From Bartonella sp. TP (GTDB lineage Bacteria > Pseudomonadota > Alphaproteobacteria > Rhizobiales > Rhizobiaceae), in the NCBI RefSeq assembly GCF_030406085.1, contig NZ_CP129002.1:598259-662258 (forward strand): a stretch of DNA of 64,000 nucleotides. The letters are read 5' to 3'. The notes under the pieces are model-generated. The model worked only from the letters and a program-made list of their open reading frames with translations. It was not told the origin of the DNA and did not search any database. This document shows, in pieces, positions 1-11,179 of this stretch (within the stretch, counting starts at the first letter, position 1; every line of letters starts with the position of its first letter). Both the position numbers and the translations under genes were made by a program.

Positions 1-10
1 AGCAGATAAT

Positions 11-1141
11 ATGGGCGCAGTATCAGAAAATTATGCCGCTTTAGTTGCAGCTGGCAAGCTAGAAGCGAATGAGTGGCAATATGCAATGGCAGCTCGCTTT
101 GACCAGCTATTAGCGCGGCTTGAGGCGCAGCCCGCCCCAGGTTTTTTCGCTCGTTTTTTTAAGCAAACGCCTATGTCGCCAAAAGGCATGTATATTTATG
201 GTGCGGTTGGCCGTGGCAAAACCATGTTGATGGATTTATTTTATAGTAACTTAGCGCGCCAAGATAAGCTGCGCACAAATTTTAATGAATTCATGCAAGA
301 GGCACAAAAAAATATCAATTTTTATCGCACGCAAATCGTAGCTGGAAAAATTAAACAGCAAGATCCTATAGACTTAATGGCAAATGCATTGCGCAAACAA
401 GTTTCTATTCTATGCTTTGACGAATTTGCTGTTACCGATATTGCCGATGCAACAATATTAGCTAGGTTATTTCAAAAATTATTTGCTAAAGGTATGGTCT
501 TAGTAGCTACTTCTAATGTTGCACCAGTTGATTTATATAAAAACGGCCTTAATCGCGAATTATTCCTGCCTTTTATCCCAATTCTAGAGCAATATTGTGA
601 AGTCATTAATGCGACGGTAGAGAAGGATTTTCGCCTAGGCAAAGGCCAAACGTCAGACCATTATTTTTACCCGCTAAATGAAGCTAGCGCACAGCTCTTG
701 CAAGCCAAATGGCAGCAATACACACAAAATCGGCCTAGCTGCGAAAAAATCATTAAAATAAAAGGCCGTGACTTTAAAATCCCGCACTATAGCGACAAGG
801 CAGCTTTTTTTACCTTTAGCGAACTATGTGCGGCCTCGTTAAGCGCCGCCGATTACACTGCCTTAGCACAGGAATTTAATGTTATTTTCATAGCAGATAT
901 ACCGCAGCTAGACGATGAAATGCGCAATTGGGCAAAGCGCTTTACAACTCTTATAGATATTTTGTATGACAATAATGTGCAGCTTTATATTAGCGCAGCA
1001 GCAGACCCTATGCGGCTTTATATTGGCCAGCGTGAAGGTGTGGAGAAATTTGAATATGCCCGCACTGCCTCGCGGCTTATCGAAATGCAAAGCTCTGGCT
1101 ATTTAGCCCAATGGCGGCAAAAATATAATATAAAAACTTAA
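11..1141 (+). CDS. zapE: Cell division protein ZapE (AFG1-family ATPase)
   Basis: ZapE is a P-loop ATPase of the AFG1/LACE1 family that acts at the Z ring in bacteria; mitochondrial relatives act in protein quality control. The Walker A motif GAVGRGKT is at residues 64-71, and a Walker B-like CFDEF follows at about residue 136 before an AAA-type core. The 376-residue length matches typical ZapE. The frame stays open upstream to the window edge (no stop in bases 2-10), so a slightly longer N-terminus cannot be excluded. It lies 89 bp upstream of mdh on the same strand, its usual place in Hyphomicrobiales. Family assignment is secure; the division role is inferred from the family. Confidence 0.93.
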   Translation: MGAVSENYAALVAAGKLEANEWQYAMAARFDQLLARLEAQPAPGFFARFFKQTPMSPKGMYIYGAVGRGKTMLMDLFYSNLARQDKLRTNFNEFMQEAQKNINFYRTQIVAGKIKQQDPIDLMANALRKQVSILCFDEFAVTDIADATILARLFQKLFAKGMVLVATSNVAPVDLYKNGLNRELFLPFIPILEQYCEVINATVEKDFRLGKGQTSDHYFYPLNEASAQLLQAKWQQYTQNRPSCEKIIKIKGRDFKIPHYSDKAAFFTFSELCAASLSAADYTALAQEFNVIFIADIPQLDDEMRNWAKRFTTLIDILYDNNVQLYISAAADPMRLYIGQREGVEKFEYARTASRLIEMQSSGYLAQWRQKYNIKT

Positions 1142-1203
1142 ATCAATCTTTCATTATAATTTATGCTTATTGTATTTAATGCAAAAATATAATAATAATC
1201 TAA

Positions 1204-2193
<990 letters not shown>

Positions 2194-2222
2194 CCAGCTC
2201 AGTTTAAAGGGAAGGAAAATTT

Positions 2223-3419
2223 ATGGATATTCACGAATATCAAGCCAAAGCATTGTTAGCAAGCTTTGGCGCCCCGGTTGCAGCTGGTGTTTTGGTGCAA
2301 AGCGCAGAAGAAGCAGCAAGCAAGGCTAGCGATTTGCCGGGTCCCCTTTATGTGGTAAAAAGCCAGATACATGCTGGCGGTCGCGGCAAGGGTAAATTCA
2401 AAGAGCTTGGCGAAAATTCCAAAGGTGGGGTACGTTTATCTAAATCTATAGAAGAAGCTGTTGCCAATGTACAAGAGATGCTAGGCAAAACTTTAGTAAC
2501 CAAGCAAACTGGCCCACAAGGCAAGCAAGTAAATAGAATTTATATAGAAGATGGAGCTGATATTGCACGCGAACTCTATCTTTCGCTTTTAGTCGACCGC
2601 TCAACAGGCCGAGTATCCTTTATTGTTTCGCAAGAAGGTGGCATGGATATTGAAACGGTAGCGGAAGAAAACCCAAAGGCTATATTAACATTAAGTATCG
2701 ACCCGCAAAAAGGTGTAACCGATCAAGATGCAATAAAATTATGCGGAGCCTTAGCGCTAAAAGATCAGGCCTATAGCGATGGTTGCCAATTATTTCCCAT
2801 ATTATATAATGCATTTGTTGAAAAAGACATGTCTTTGCTGGAGATCAACCCACTTATTGAAATGCAAAATGGTCGCTTGCGGGTTTTAGATGCAAAAGTT
2901 TCTTTTGATAATAATGCATTATTTCGTCACCAAGACATAATGTATCTGCGCGATTTGTCTGAAGAAGATCCAAAAGAGGTGGAAGCTTCTAAATATGGGC
3001 TAGCCTATGTAGCCTTAGAGGGTAATATTGGTTGTATGGTCAACGGAGCAGGACTTGCCATGGCCACTATGGATATCATTAAATTATATGGCGGCGAGCC
3101 TGCGAATTTCCTAGATGTTGGCGGCGGGGCAAATGCACAAAAGGTAAAAGAGGCTTTCAAGATTATTACTGCAGACCCGCATGTAAAGGGTATTTTGGTT
3201 AATATTTTTGGCGGTATTATGCGCTGCGATGTTATAGCGCAAGGCGTATTGCAAGCTGTTACAGAAGTTGGACTAAAAGTGCCTCTGGTAGTTCGCTTAG
3301 AAGGTACTAATCAAGAGCAAGGCAAAAAAATGATTAGCGAAAGTGGTCTAAATGTCGTTTCCGCAGACGATCTTGATGATGCCGCGCAGAAAATTTTAGC
3401 AGCAGTAAAAAGGGCGTAA
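2223..3419 (+). CDS. sucC: Succinyl-CoA ligase, beta subunit
   Basis: This is the beta subunit of ADP/GDP-forming succinyl-CoA synthetase, which makes ATP or GTP while converting succinyl-CoA to succinate. An N-terminal ATP-grasp domain begins at MDIHEYQAK and carries the nucleotide-binding stretch [10 protein letters not shown] near residue 52. The C-terminal CoA-ligase domain contains FLDVGGGA and [10 protein letters not shown]. The length of 398 aa is typical. A good ribosome site (AAGGGAAGGAAA) precedes the ATG. Only three bases separate it from sucD, so the two subunits are almost certainly translationally coupled and made in equal amounts. Confidence 0.97.
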   Translation: MDIHEYQAKALLASFGAPVAAGVLVQSAEEAASKASDLPGPLYVVKSQIHAGGRGKGKFKELGENSKGGVRLSKSIEEAVANVQEMLGKTLVTKQTGPQGKQVNRIYIEDGADIARELYLSLLVDRSTGRVSFIVSQEGGMDIETVAEENPKAILTLSIDPQKGVTDQDAIKLCGALALKDQAYSDGCQLFPILYNAFVEKDMSLLEINPLIEMQNGRLRVLDAKVSFDNNALFRHQDIMYLRDLSEEDPKEVEASKYGLAYVALEGNIGCMVNGAGLAMATMDIIKLYGGEPANFLDVGGGANAQKVKEAFKIITADPHVKGILVNIFGGIMRCDVIAQGVLQAVTEVGLKVPLVVRLEGTNQEQGKKMISESGLNVVSADDLDDAAQKILAAVKRA

Positions 3420-3422
3420 GTA

Positions 3423-4325
3423 ATGGCTATCTTAGTAAATAAAAACACAAAAGTGTTGGTACAGGGGCTAACAGGAAAAACAGCAACTTTTCATACAGAG
3501 CAAGCTTTAGCCTATTACGGCACAAAAATGGTTGGCGGTGTACATCCTAAAAAGGGCGGTGAAATATGGGAAGGTAGAACAGAAGAAACTTTGCCTATTT
3601 TTTCTAGCGTTGCCGAGGGCAAAGAGCGCACCGGGGCCGATGCTAGCGTTATTTATGTTCCGCCAGCAGGTGCAGCAGCTGCGATTATAGAAGCAATAGA
3701 TGCAGAAATTGGCCTGATAGTCTGTATTACCGAGGGTATTCCCGTATTAGATATGGTTAAGGTTAAAGCGAAATTAGAAAAGTCTAAATCACGGCTTATC
3801 GGGCCAAACTGCCCAGGCGTTTTAACCCCTGCTGAATGTAAAATAGGTATTATGCCTGGCATTATCTTTAAAAAAGGTTCGGTTGGAATTGTTTCACGCT
3901 CGGGAACTTTAACCTATGAGGCGGTGTTTCAAACTAGCAATGCAGGTTTAGGACAAACCACAGCTGTTGGTATTGGGGGCGATCCGGTGAAGGGCACAGA
4001 ATTTATAGATGTTTTAGAAATGTTTTTGAGCGATGAAGAGACTAAATCTATTGTAATGATAGGTGAAATCGGTGGCAGTGCAGAAGAAGAAGCGGCGCAG
4101 TTTTTAATCGACGAAGCAAAAAAAGGCCGCAAAAAACCAATGGTCGGCTTTATAGCAGGACGCACAGCACCCAAGGGCCGGACTATGGGGCATGCTGGTG
4201 CGGTGGTTTCTGGTGGCAAAGGCGATGCAGAAAGCAAAATAGCGGCTATGGAAGCAGCTGGTATAAGAATTGCCGCTTCGCCCGCGCAAATCGGCAGAAC
4301 TCTAAACGACTTATTACATTCTTAG
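3423..4325 (+). CDS. sucD: Succinyl-CoA ligase, alpha subunit
   Basis: The alpha subunit of succinyl-CoA synthetase carries the CoA-binding Rossmann domain and the phosphohistidine. [10 protein letters not shown] near residues 15-24 is the CoA-binding N-terminus, GPNCPG is at 127-132, and the active-site histidine in MGHAGA is H257. The length is 300 aa. It starts 3 bp after sucC and is followed directly by sucA. Together the sucCD products link 2-oxoglutarate dehydrogenase output to succinate for succinate dehydrogenase. Confidence 0.97.
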   Translation: MAILVNKNTKVLVQGLTGKTATFHTEQALAYYGTKMVGGVHPKKGGEIWEGRTEETLPIFSSVAEGKERTGADASVIYVPPAGAAAAIIEAIDAEIGLIVCITEGIPVLDMVKVKAKLEKSKSRLIGPNCPGVLTPAECKIGIMPGIIFKKGSVGIVSRSGTLTYEAVFQTSNAGLGQTTAVGIGGDPVKGTEFIDVLEMFLSDEETKSIVMIGEIGGSAEEEAAQFLIDEAKKGRKKPMVGFIAGRTAPKGRTMGHAGAVVSGGKGDAESKIAAMEAAGIRIAASPAQIGRTLNDLLHS

Positions 4326-4340
4326 TTGAGATTTATTAAA

Positions 4341-7265
4341 ATGGCATCAGAATCTAATCAAAATGATCTTCTAGAGCAAAGCTCCTTTTTATATGGTGGC
4401 AATGCTAATTATATAGAACAGCTTTATGCTCAATATGAAGAAAATCCGCAATCTTTAGACTCCGCTTGGCAAGAATTTTTTGCTTCGCTAAACGATAAAA
4501 AAGCGGATGTTTTAAAAAACGCTAAAGGTGCTTCTTGGCAGCGCGCAAATTGGCCACTGGCCCCTAGCGATACTTTAACGGCAGCGCTTGATGGTGACTG
4601 GAGCAAGGTAGAGGCTTTGCTAACGAAAAAGCTAAAAAACACCACTCCAGCAGCGGCTTCTGCTACGGCTCTGCAAGATTCTATAAATGCTATGCGTTTG
4701 ATAGATGCTTATCGTAGATATGGTCATTTTCAAGCAAAAATCGACCCTTTAGAGCTACAAACCAATCGCGGCAATTTGGACGAATTGAATATTACGGCTT
4801 ATGGCTTTAGTGCAGCGGATTTAGAAAAAGAGATCTTTGTTGATGGTGCATTTGGCGCAGAAAAAATTAAAGTAGGCGCTTTACTTAATATCTTAACGCA
4901 AAAATATTGTGGTAAAATCGGCATAGAATATATGCATATAGCTAATTTTGCCGAGCGTTCTTGGTTGCAAACGAATTTTGAAAATAATGACGCGAGCAAG
5001 GCTGTTAACGACACGCAAAAGAAGCAAATTTTAAATAAATTAATAGAGGCTGAAGGTTTTGAGCAGTTTCTAGACGCTAAATATAAGGGCGCGAAGCGTT
5101 TTGGCCTAGATGGCGGCGAATCTTTGATGCCAGCTTTAGATCAAACTATAAATTTAGCGGCAAAAGACGGCGTGCAAGAAATTGTCTTTGGCATGGCGCA
5201 TCGTGGCCGTTTAAATGTGTTGGCTCATATTTTGGGTAAGCCGCATAGAGCTATTTTTCACGAATTTATGGGTGGTTCATATAAGCCAGATGATGTTGCT
5301 GGCTCTGGTGATGTGAAATACCATTTGGGCGCTTCAAAAGATCAGGAAATAGCAGGCCAGGCTGTTCACTTATCCTTATTGCCAAATCCGTCGCATTTAG
5401 AAATAGTAGATCCAGTAGTTTTGGGTAAAGCCAGGGCAAAGCAAGATGAGCTTTTGGCTAGTACTAAAGCGGTTAATGATGTTTTGCAGTTGCGCGCTAA
5501 AGTTTTGCCGATATTGCTGCATGGCGACGCAGCTTTTGCTGGCCAGGGAATTGTGCAGGAAATTTTGGCAGCTTCAAGCCTAGAGGGTTATGGGGTAGCT
5601 GGTTCATTACACATAATAATCAATAACCAAGTTGGCTTTACCACCGACCCAAAATGTTCACGCTCTAGCCCCTATGCTTCTGATATAGCCAAAATGATAG
5701 ATGCGCCGATTTTGCATGTAAATGGCGACGACCCGGAAGCAGTAGTTTTTGCTTGCCAATTGGCCTTGCAATATCGGCAAACTTTCCATAAGCCAGCTGT
5801 GGTAGATATGTATTGCTATCGTAGATTTGGCCATAATGAGGGTGATGAGCCATCTTTTACTCAGCCGATAATGTATAAGGCTATTAAATCGCATAAGCCA
5901 ATAGTACAAATATATAGCGAAAAATTGGCTATTTCAGCACAAGAATTAGATAGTCTAAAGACAAATTGGCGCCAAAAGCTAGAGGAAGAATTTACAGCGG
6001 GTGCGCAATATAAACCTGCTAGTGCTGATTGGTTGGCGGGTGAGTGGACAAAACTAAAACAAGCGTCAAGCGAAGCTGCTAGTTCAAAAACCAGTGTGCC
6101 GCTTGAGATGCTTAAAGAGATAGCAAGTAAATTGGTAACCATTCCGGCTGAGTTTAACCTGCATAAAACTATTGCTAGATTTATCGAACAACGTAGCAAA
6201 ATGCTAGAAACTGGTGAAGGCTTAGACTGGGCAATGGCCGAAGCTTTGGCTTTTGGCTCTTTATTGTGTGAAGGTTTTCCAGTGCGCCTATCTGGTGAAG
6301 ATGTAGAGCGTGGCACCTTTTCCCAGCGTCATAGCGTAGTATATGACCAGGTAAATAATATTAGCTATACGCCGCTTAATCATTTGCAAGAAAATCAGGC
6401 TAAATATGATGTTGTAAACTCGCTTCTTTCTGAAGAAGGCGTTTTGGGCTTTGAATATGGCTATTCATTAGCACGGCCAAATAGCCTAGTTTTGTGGGAA
6501 GCGCAGTTTGGTGATTTTGCAAATGGTGCGCAGGTAGTATTTGATCAATTTATTGCTTCTGCCGAAACAAAATGGCTGCGTATGTCAGGCCTAGTTTGCT
6601 TACTACCGCATGGGTTTGAAGGGCAGGGCCCCGAGCATTCTTCGGCACGATTGGAGAGGTTTTTGCAATCATGCGCTGAAGATAATATGCAAGTGGCAAA
6701 TTGTACAACCCCAGCTAATTATTTTCATATATTAAGACGTCAGTTAAAAAGAGATTTCAGAAAACCATTAATTATGATGACGCCAAAATCGCTGCTACGT
6801 CATAAGCGTGCGCAATCTAGCTTCGCAGAATTAGCGCAAGACAGTGGCTTTAAGCGTATTTTGCCAGATACAGCTTCTTTGCAAAATGATGCTAAAATTC
6901 GCCGTGTTATATTATGTAGCGGCAAGGTTTATTATGATTTATATGAAGAGCGGGAAAAACGTGGAATAGATGATATTTATATTATTCGACTAGAACAACT
7001 ATACCCGTTGCCAGCGACAGAATTAGCACAAGAGCTGAGCCGTTTTTCTTCTGCTCAGATGATTTGGTGTCAAGAAGAGCCGAAGAATATGGGTGCATGG
7101 AGCTTTATTGAGCCGCATCTAGAAGCAACATTAATAAGTATAAATGCAAAATATACCAGAGCACGCTATGTGGGACGGCCCGCAGCAGCCTCGCCTTCCG
7201 TTGGCTTAATGTCGGAGCATTTGAAGCAGCTAGCCGCATTTTTAGAAGATGCGCTAGGGCAATAG
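4341..7265 (+). CDS. sucA: 2-oxoglutarate dehydrogenase E1
   Basis: Thiamine-diphosphate-dependent E1 decarboxylates 2-oxoglutarate and reductively succinylates the lipoyl group of SucB. It has the N-terminal E2-anchoring segment (FLYGGNANYIEQLY), the histidine-containing MAHRGRLNVL, the ThDP/Mg motif beginning HGDAAFAGQG, and RRFGHNEGDEP. The frame is open from a TTG at 4326, but the ATG at 4341 gives the conserved MASE... start and has a GAG-type ribosome site, so I use it (974 aa). It sits between sucD and sucB in the order usual for alphaproteobacteria. Confidence 0.96.
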   Translation: MASESNQNDLLEQSSFLYGGNANYIEQLYAQYEENPQSLDSAWQEFFASLNDKKADVLKNAKGASWQRANWPLAPSDTLTAALDGDWSKVEALLTKKLKNTTPAAASATALQDSINAMRLIDAYRRYGHFQAKIDPLELQTNRGNLDELNITAYGFSAADLEKEIFVDGAFGAEKIKVGALLNILTQKYCGKIGIEYMHIANFAERSWLQTNFENNDASKAVNDTQKKQILNKLIEAEGFEQFLDAKYKGAKRFGLDGGESLMPALDQTINLAAKDGVQEIVFGMAHRGRLNVLAHILGKPHRAIFHEFMGGSYKPDDVAGSGDVKYHLGASKDQEIAGQAVHLSLLPNPSHLEIVDPVVLGKARAKQDELLASTKAVNDVLQLRAKVLPILLHGDAAFAGQGIVQEILAASSLEGYGVAGSLHIIINNQVGFTTDPKCSRSSPYASDIAKMIDAPILHVNGDDPEAVVFACQLALQYRQTFHKPAVVDMYCYRRFGHNEGDEPSFTQPIMYKAIKSHKPIVQIYSEKLAISAQELDSLKTNWRQKLEEEFTAGAQYKPASADWLAGEWTKLKQASSEAASSKTSVPLEMLKEIASKLVTIPAEFNLHKTIARFIEQRSKMLETGEGLDWAMAEALAFGSLLCEGFPVRLSGEDVERGTFSQRHSVVYDQVNNISYTPLNHLQENQAKYDVVNSLLSEEGVLGFEYGYSLARPNSLVLWEAQFGDFANGAQVVFDQFIASAETKWLRMSGLVCLLPHGFEGQGPEHSSARLERFLQSCAEDNMQVANCTTPANYFHILRRQLKRDFRKPLIMMTPKSLLRHKRAQSSFAELAQDSGFKRILPDTASLQNDAKIRRVILCSGKVYYDLYEEREKRGIDDIYIIRLEQLYPLPATELAQELSRFSSAQMIWCQEEPKNMGAWSFIEPHLEATLISINAKYTRARYVGRPAAASPSVGLMSEHLKQLAAFLEDALGQ

Positions 7266-7296
7266 AATTATATAAACAGGAATATGGGAAAATATC

Positions 7297-8466
7297 ATGG
7301 CTAAAGAAATTACTGTTCCAACCTTGGGCGAGTCGGTTACCGAGGCAACAATAGGTAAATGGTTTAAACAAATCGGTGACAATGTTGCGGTAGATGAGCC
7401 TATAGTTGAGCTAGAAACTGACAAGGTAACTATAGAAGTGCCTTCGCCTGTAGCAGGTAAACTAACGGAACATGTGGCAAAAGAAGGTGATACAGTTGCT
7501 CTAGGGGCGATATTGGCGTATGTAGAAGAAGGTAGTGCAGGCAATACTGCAGCGCCTGTCCCTGCTGCTGTCATTAGTACACCAAGCGCTCCAGCTGCAT
7601 CTGCTGCTATGCCAGCTTCGCCAGCGGCAACAAAAATCATGGCAGAAAATAATTTAGCCGCCGCACAAGTTGAAGGTAGCGGCAAGCGTGGTCAAATTCT
7701 AAAGGGCGACGTGTTAGATGCAATGGCGAATAAGCCGCAGCAAGCCATTAACTCCATTGCGAATGGCCCACGCGAAGAGCGGGTGCGTATGACTAAACTG
7801 CGCCAGACTATTGCTAAACGCTTGAAGGAAGCGCAAAATATAGCAGCTATGCTCACAACTTTTAATGAAGTTGACATGCATGCTGTAATGGAGCTGCGTA
7901 AACGCTACAAGGATGTTTTTGAGAAAAAACATGGAGTAAAATTGGGTTTTATGGGCTTTTTTACGAAGGCCGTATGCCATGCACTAAAAGAATTGCCTGC
8001 CATAAATGCACAAATAGATGGCGATGATATTGTCTATAAAAATTATGTAAATGCTGGTATAGCGGTAGGTACACCGAAAGGTCTAGTGGTGCCTGTGGTG
8101 CGCGATGCCGACCAAATGAGCATAGCCGAGATAGAAAAAGAAATAGGAAGACTCGGTGCACTGGCACGTGATGGCAAATTGGCAGTGGCAGATATGCAAG
8201 GCGGTAGCTTTACCATAACCAATGGCGGGGTTTATGGATCGCTTATGTCTACGCCTATTTTAAATGCTCCACAATCTGGCATTTTAGGTATTCACGCTGT
8301 GAAAGAACGGCCTGTAGTAATAGATGGCCAGATTGTAATACGGCCAATGATGTATTTGGCGCTTTCTTATGACCACCGTATTGTTGACGGCAAAGAAGCT
8401 GTAACTTTCTTGGTTCGCGTTAAAGAATCTTTAGAAGACCCAGAACGTTTAGTTTTGGACCTATAG
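7297..8466 (+). CDS. sucB: 2-oxoglutarate dehydrogenase E2 (dihydrolipoyl succinyltransferase)
   Basis: E2 is the core of the 2-oxoglutarate dehydrogenase complex. A single lipoyl domain spans residues 1-77, with the lipoylated lysine K43 in [10 protein letters not shown]. It is followed by an Ala/Pro-rich linker, a peripheral subunit-binding domain at about 108-145 ([12 protein letters not shown] ... GQILKGDVL), and a catalytic acyltransferase domain ending in [12 protein letters not shown] with the active-site histidine. At 389 aa it is compact because the linkers are short. It starts 31 bp after sucA and precedes lpd by 25 bp, so the whole complex is encoded together. Confidence 0.96.
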   Translation: MAKEITVPTLGESVTEATIGKWFKQIGDNVAVDEPIVELETDKVTIEVPSPVAGKLTEHVAKEGDTVALGAILAYVEEGSAGNTAAPVPAAVISTPSAPAASAAMPASPAATKIMAENNLAAAQVEGSGKRGQILKGDVLDAMANKPQQAINSIANGPREERVRMTKLRQTIAKRLKEAQNIAAMLTTFNEVDMHAVMELRKRYKDVFEKKHGVKLGFMGFFTKAVCHALKELPAINAQIDGDDIVYKNYVNAGIAVGTPKGLVVPVVRDADQMSIAEIEKEIGRLGALARDGKLAVADMQGGSFTITNGGVYGSLMSTPILNAPQSGILGIHAVKERPVVIDGQIVIRPMMYLALSYDHRIVDGKEAVTFLVRVKESLEDPERLVLDL

Positions 8467-8491
8467 ATTTAACTGAAAGGAATATAGTAAA

Positions 8492-9898
8492 ATGGCATAT
8501 GATGTTGTTGTTATCGGGGCTGGCCCTGGCGGGTATGTAGCGGCTATTAAATCTGCACAATTGGGGCTAAAAACTGCGATTGTCGAAAAAAGATCGGCGC
8601 TTGGCGGTACATGCCTAAATGTTGGCTGTATTCCTTCCAAAGCATTGCTATATGGCTCAGCGCTTTTTGCCGAGCTTAATCATGGTGTTGAAAATTTAGG
8701 TATAGAAATTGCAGCACCGAAGCTAAATTTGCCCAATTTGATGAAGCATAAGCAAGAAACGGTTTCTGCTAATACCAATGGCGTGGCATTTTTAATGAAA
8801 AAAAACAAGATTGATGTTGTTTATGGTGCTGGTAAAATCCTAAAAGTTGGGCTGGTTGAAGTAAAAGCAGAAGATGGTAAACTTCAACAATTGGAAGCCA
8901 AGAATATCATAATTGCTACCGGGTCAGATATAGCTGGTGTACCGGGTTTGAACATTGAATTTGACGAAAAAATTATAGTTTCCTCTACTGGCGCTCTTTC
9001 GTTGGAATCAGTGCCAAAAAAATTAGCTGTGGTAGGCGCTGGTGTTATAGGTTCTGAGCTAGGCACAGTTTGGCAACGTCTGGGTTCCGAAGTAACAATA
9101 ATTGAATATCTTGATAAAGTTTTGGGCGCTACGGATAAGGAAATATCCAAGCAATTCCAAAAATTGATGGAAGCACAAGGCATTAGCTATAAGCTAAACT
9201 CAAAAGTAACAGCAATAGAAAAAAATAGCAAAGGTGCTAAAGTCACTTATCAAGCTAATGAAGGTGGGGCAAGCCAAACCCTAGATGCCGATGTGGTGCT
9301 TATAGCCACTGGTCGCCGACCTTATACAGAAGGACTGGGCCTAGAAGAATTAGGTATAGAGCGCGATAAGCGTGGATTTATAAATATAAATCAACATTGG
9401 CAAACCAATATTGCATCCATTTATGCTATAGGTGACGTAGTAGCTGGGCCTATGCTGGCACATAAAGCCGAGGATGAAGGTGTTGCAGTAGCTGAAATTT
9501 TGGCTGGACAAAAAGGCCATGTGAATTATGATGTAATACCTAGTGTAGTCTATACAGAGCCAGAGGTGGCAAGCGTAGGCAAAACAGAAGAAGAGCTAAA
9601 AGCAGCTGGTATAGCCTATAATGTGGGTAAATTTCCATTTACAGCTAATGGCCGAGCTAGATCTATGAATCGTACGGCTGGTTTTGTAAAAATATTAGCT
9701 GATAAAAAAACCGATAAGGTGTTAGGCGGTCATATTATAGGCTTTGGCGCTGGCGAGATGATCCATGAGATTGCAGTGCTTATGGAATTTGGTGGTTCTA
9801 GTGAAGATTTAGGTCGCACCTGCCATGCGCACCCCACAATGTCTGAAGCAGTTAGAGAAGCAGCCTTAGCAACATTTGCCAAGCCTTTGCATATGTAA
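8492..9898 (+). CDS. lpd: Dihydrolipoyl dehydrogenase (E3)
   Basis: The flavoprotein E3 reoxidises dihydrolipoamide with NAD+. The FAD dinucleotide motif GAGPGG begins at residue 9. The redox-active disulfide is C41/C46 in GGTCLNVGCIPSK, a second NAD-binding motif is GAGVIGSELG, and the C-terminal catalytic His-Glu pair is H447/E452 in HPTMSE. The length of 468 aa is standard. Its position directly after sucB marks it as the E3 of the 2-oxoglutarate complex. A 22-bp palindrome follows the stop and probably ends transcription. Confidence 0.97.
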   Translation: MAYDVVVIGAGPGGYVAAIKSAQLGLKTAIVEKRSALGGTCLNVGCIPSKALLYGSALFAELNHGVENLGIEIAAPKLNLPNLMKHKQETVSANTNGVAFLMKKNKIDVVYGAGKILKVGLVEVKAEDGKLQQLEAKNIIIATGSDIAGVPGLNIEFDEKIIVSSTGALSLESVPKKLAVVGAGVIGSELGTVWQRLGSEVTIIEYLDKVLGATDKEISKQFQKLMEAQGISYKLNSKVTAIEKNSKGAKVTYQANEGGASQTLDADVVLIATGRRPYTEGLGLEELGIERDKRGFININQHWQTNIASIYAIGDVVAGPMLAHKAEDEGVAVAEILAGQKGHVNYDVIPSVVYTEPEVASVGKTEEELKAAGIAYNVGKFPFTANGRARSMNRTAGFVKILADKKTDKVLGGHIIGFGAGEMIHEIAVLMEFGGSSEDLGRTCHAHPTMSEAVREAALATFAKPLHM

Positions 9899-9913
9899 GA
9901 ATATAAGATGTTT

Positions 9914-9935
9914 TGCCAAGCTCTAGAGCTTGGCA
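9914..9935. terminator. Perfect 22-bp palindrome between convergent genes
   Basis: TGCCAAGCTCT is followed directly by its exact reverse complement. It lies between the convergent ends of lpd and the saccharopine-dehydrogenase-like gene and covers the latter's stop codon (9923-9925). Short T-rich stretches flank it on each strand, so a bidirectional intrinsic terminator is likely, but the T runs are imperfect and a protein-binding site is possible. Confidence 0.6.
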
Positions 9936-11155
9936 TCTATGTTATTTTCTCTGATATAAGAAGGCAAGCCCATTATATCTAGTAAATGCAAAAATGGCTT
10001 AGCTGGCAACTCTTCAACATTGGCCATTTTTTTAACATCCCATTCGCCTTTGGCTATTAATATTGCTGCTGCTGTTGGTGGGACACCTGCTGTATAAGAT
10101 ATGGCTTGCGACTCTGTTTCTGCATAAGCTTCCTCGTGGTCAGCAATATTATATAAAAATATTTCGCGTGCTTTGCCGTTTTTGGTGCCTTTTATTAAAT
10201 CGCCAATACAGGTTTTGCCTTTATATTCTGGCGCCAATGATGCAGGATCTGGCAAGACTGCTTTTACCACACGTAATGGTACTATTTCGTTGCCATCGGC
10301 CAATTTTACTGGCTGTTCGGACAAAAGACCCAAATTTTTTAAAACAGTGAATACTGTTATATATCTTTCGCCAAACCCCATCCAAAAGCGAATATTTGGG
10401 ACGTTTAGATTTTTTGATAGGGAGTGTATTTCATCATGGCCTGTCATATACGCCATTGATTTGCCCACTACCGGTAGATCCCATTCATGGCCAATTTCAA
10501 ACATTTTATTTGACTGCCATTGGCTATTTTGCCATGACCAAACTTGGCCAGTGAATTCACGAAAATTGATCTCTGGGTCAAAATTAGTAGCAAACCAGCG
10601 CCCATGGCTGCCAGCATTAATATCTATGATATCTATATCGCTAATTTCGTCAAAATAATCGTTAGCCGCCAAAGCAGCATAAGCATTCACGACACCGGGG
10701 TCGAAACCTGCTCCTAAAATTGCTGTTATACCAGCCTGGGCACAAGCTTCTCGCTGCTGCCATTCATAATTATTATACCATGGCGGGGTTTCGCAGATTT
10801 TTAACGGGTCTTCGTGAATAGCGGTATCGATATAAGCTACCTTGGCCTCTATGCAAGCCCGTAATATGGACATGTTTAAAAAAGCCGTGCCAACATTTAT
10901 AACTATTTCGCAATTATTACTTTTAATCAATTTTATCGTTGCGGCAATGTCGGTGGCATCTAATTGATGTGCTACAATTTTATTATTAGTTTTTGGTGCT
11001 TTTTTGCGATGCAGAGAGGCTATAATATTTTCAATCGGGGCTAATCTACGCGAAGCAATATGGATATCGCCTAGGATATCATTATTTTGTGCACATTTAT
11101 GTGCTACTACTTTTGCTACGCCGCCTGCCCCAATGATTAATATATTTTTTTTCAT
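9923..11155 (-). CDS. Carboxynorspermidine synthase-like saccharopine dehydrogenase family protein
   Basis: This NAD(P)-dependent enzyme of the saccharopine dehydrogenase family opens with a Rossmann motif, IGAGGVAKVVAHKCA (residues 7-21). The 410-aa length and N-terminal layout match carboxy(nor)spermidine dehydrogenase rather than lysine-pathway saccharopine dehydrogenase. The next gene upstream on the same strand, 24 bp away, is its pathway partner carboxynorspermidine decarboxylase. The pair would condense a diamine with aspartate semialdehyde and decarboxylate the product to spermidine or norspermidine, the aminopropyl route common in alphaproteobacteria. Which polyamine is made cannot be read from sequence. 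Confidence 0.85.
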   Translation of the reverse strand: MKKNILIIGAGGVAKVVAHKCAQNNDILGDIHIASRRLAPIENIIASLHRKKAPKTNNKIVAHQLDATDIAATIKLIKSNNCEIVINVGTAFLNMSILRACIEAKVAYIDTAIHEDPLKICETPPWYNNYEWQQREACAQAGITAILGAGFDPGVVNAYAALAANDYFDEISDIDIIDINAGSHGRWFATNFDPEINFREFTGQVWSWQNSQWQSNKMFEIGHEWDLPVVGKSMAYMTGHDEIHSLSKNLNVPNIRFWMGFGERYITVFTVLKNLGLLSEQPVKLADGNEIVPLRVVKAVLPDPASLAPEYKGKTCIGDLIKGTKNGKAREIFLYNIADHEEAYAETESQAISYTAGVPPTAAAILIAKGEWDVKKMANVEELPAKPFLHLLDIMGLPSYIRENNIDAKL

Positions 11156-11179
11156 AATTACGCTTTCACAATTTAAAGA

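Noticed and set aside
4326-4340. TTG start of sucA
   Set aside because: It has no ribosome site. The ATG at 4341 gives the conserved N-terminus.
5861-6316. 151-codon minus-strand ORF inside sucA
   Set aside because: It is a shadow of a well-conserved gene, with no independent start signals.
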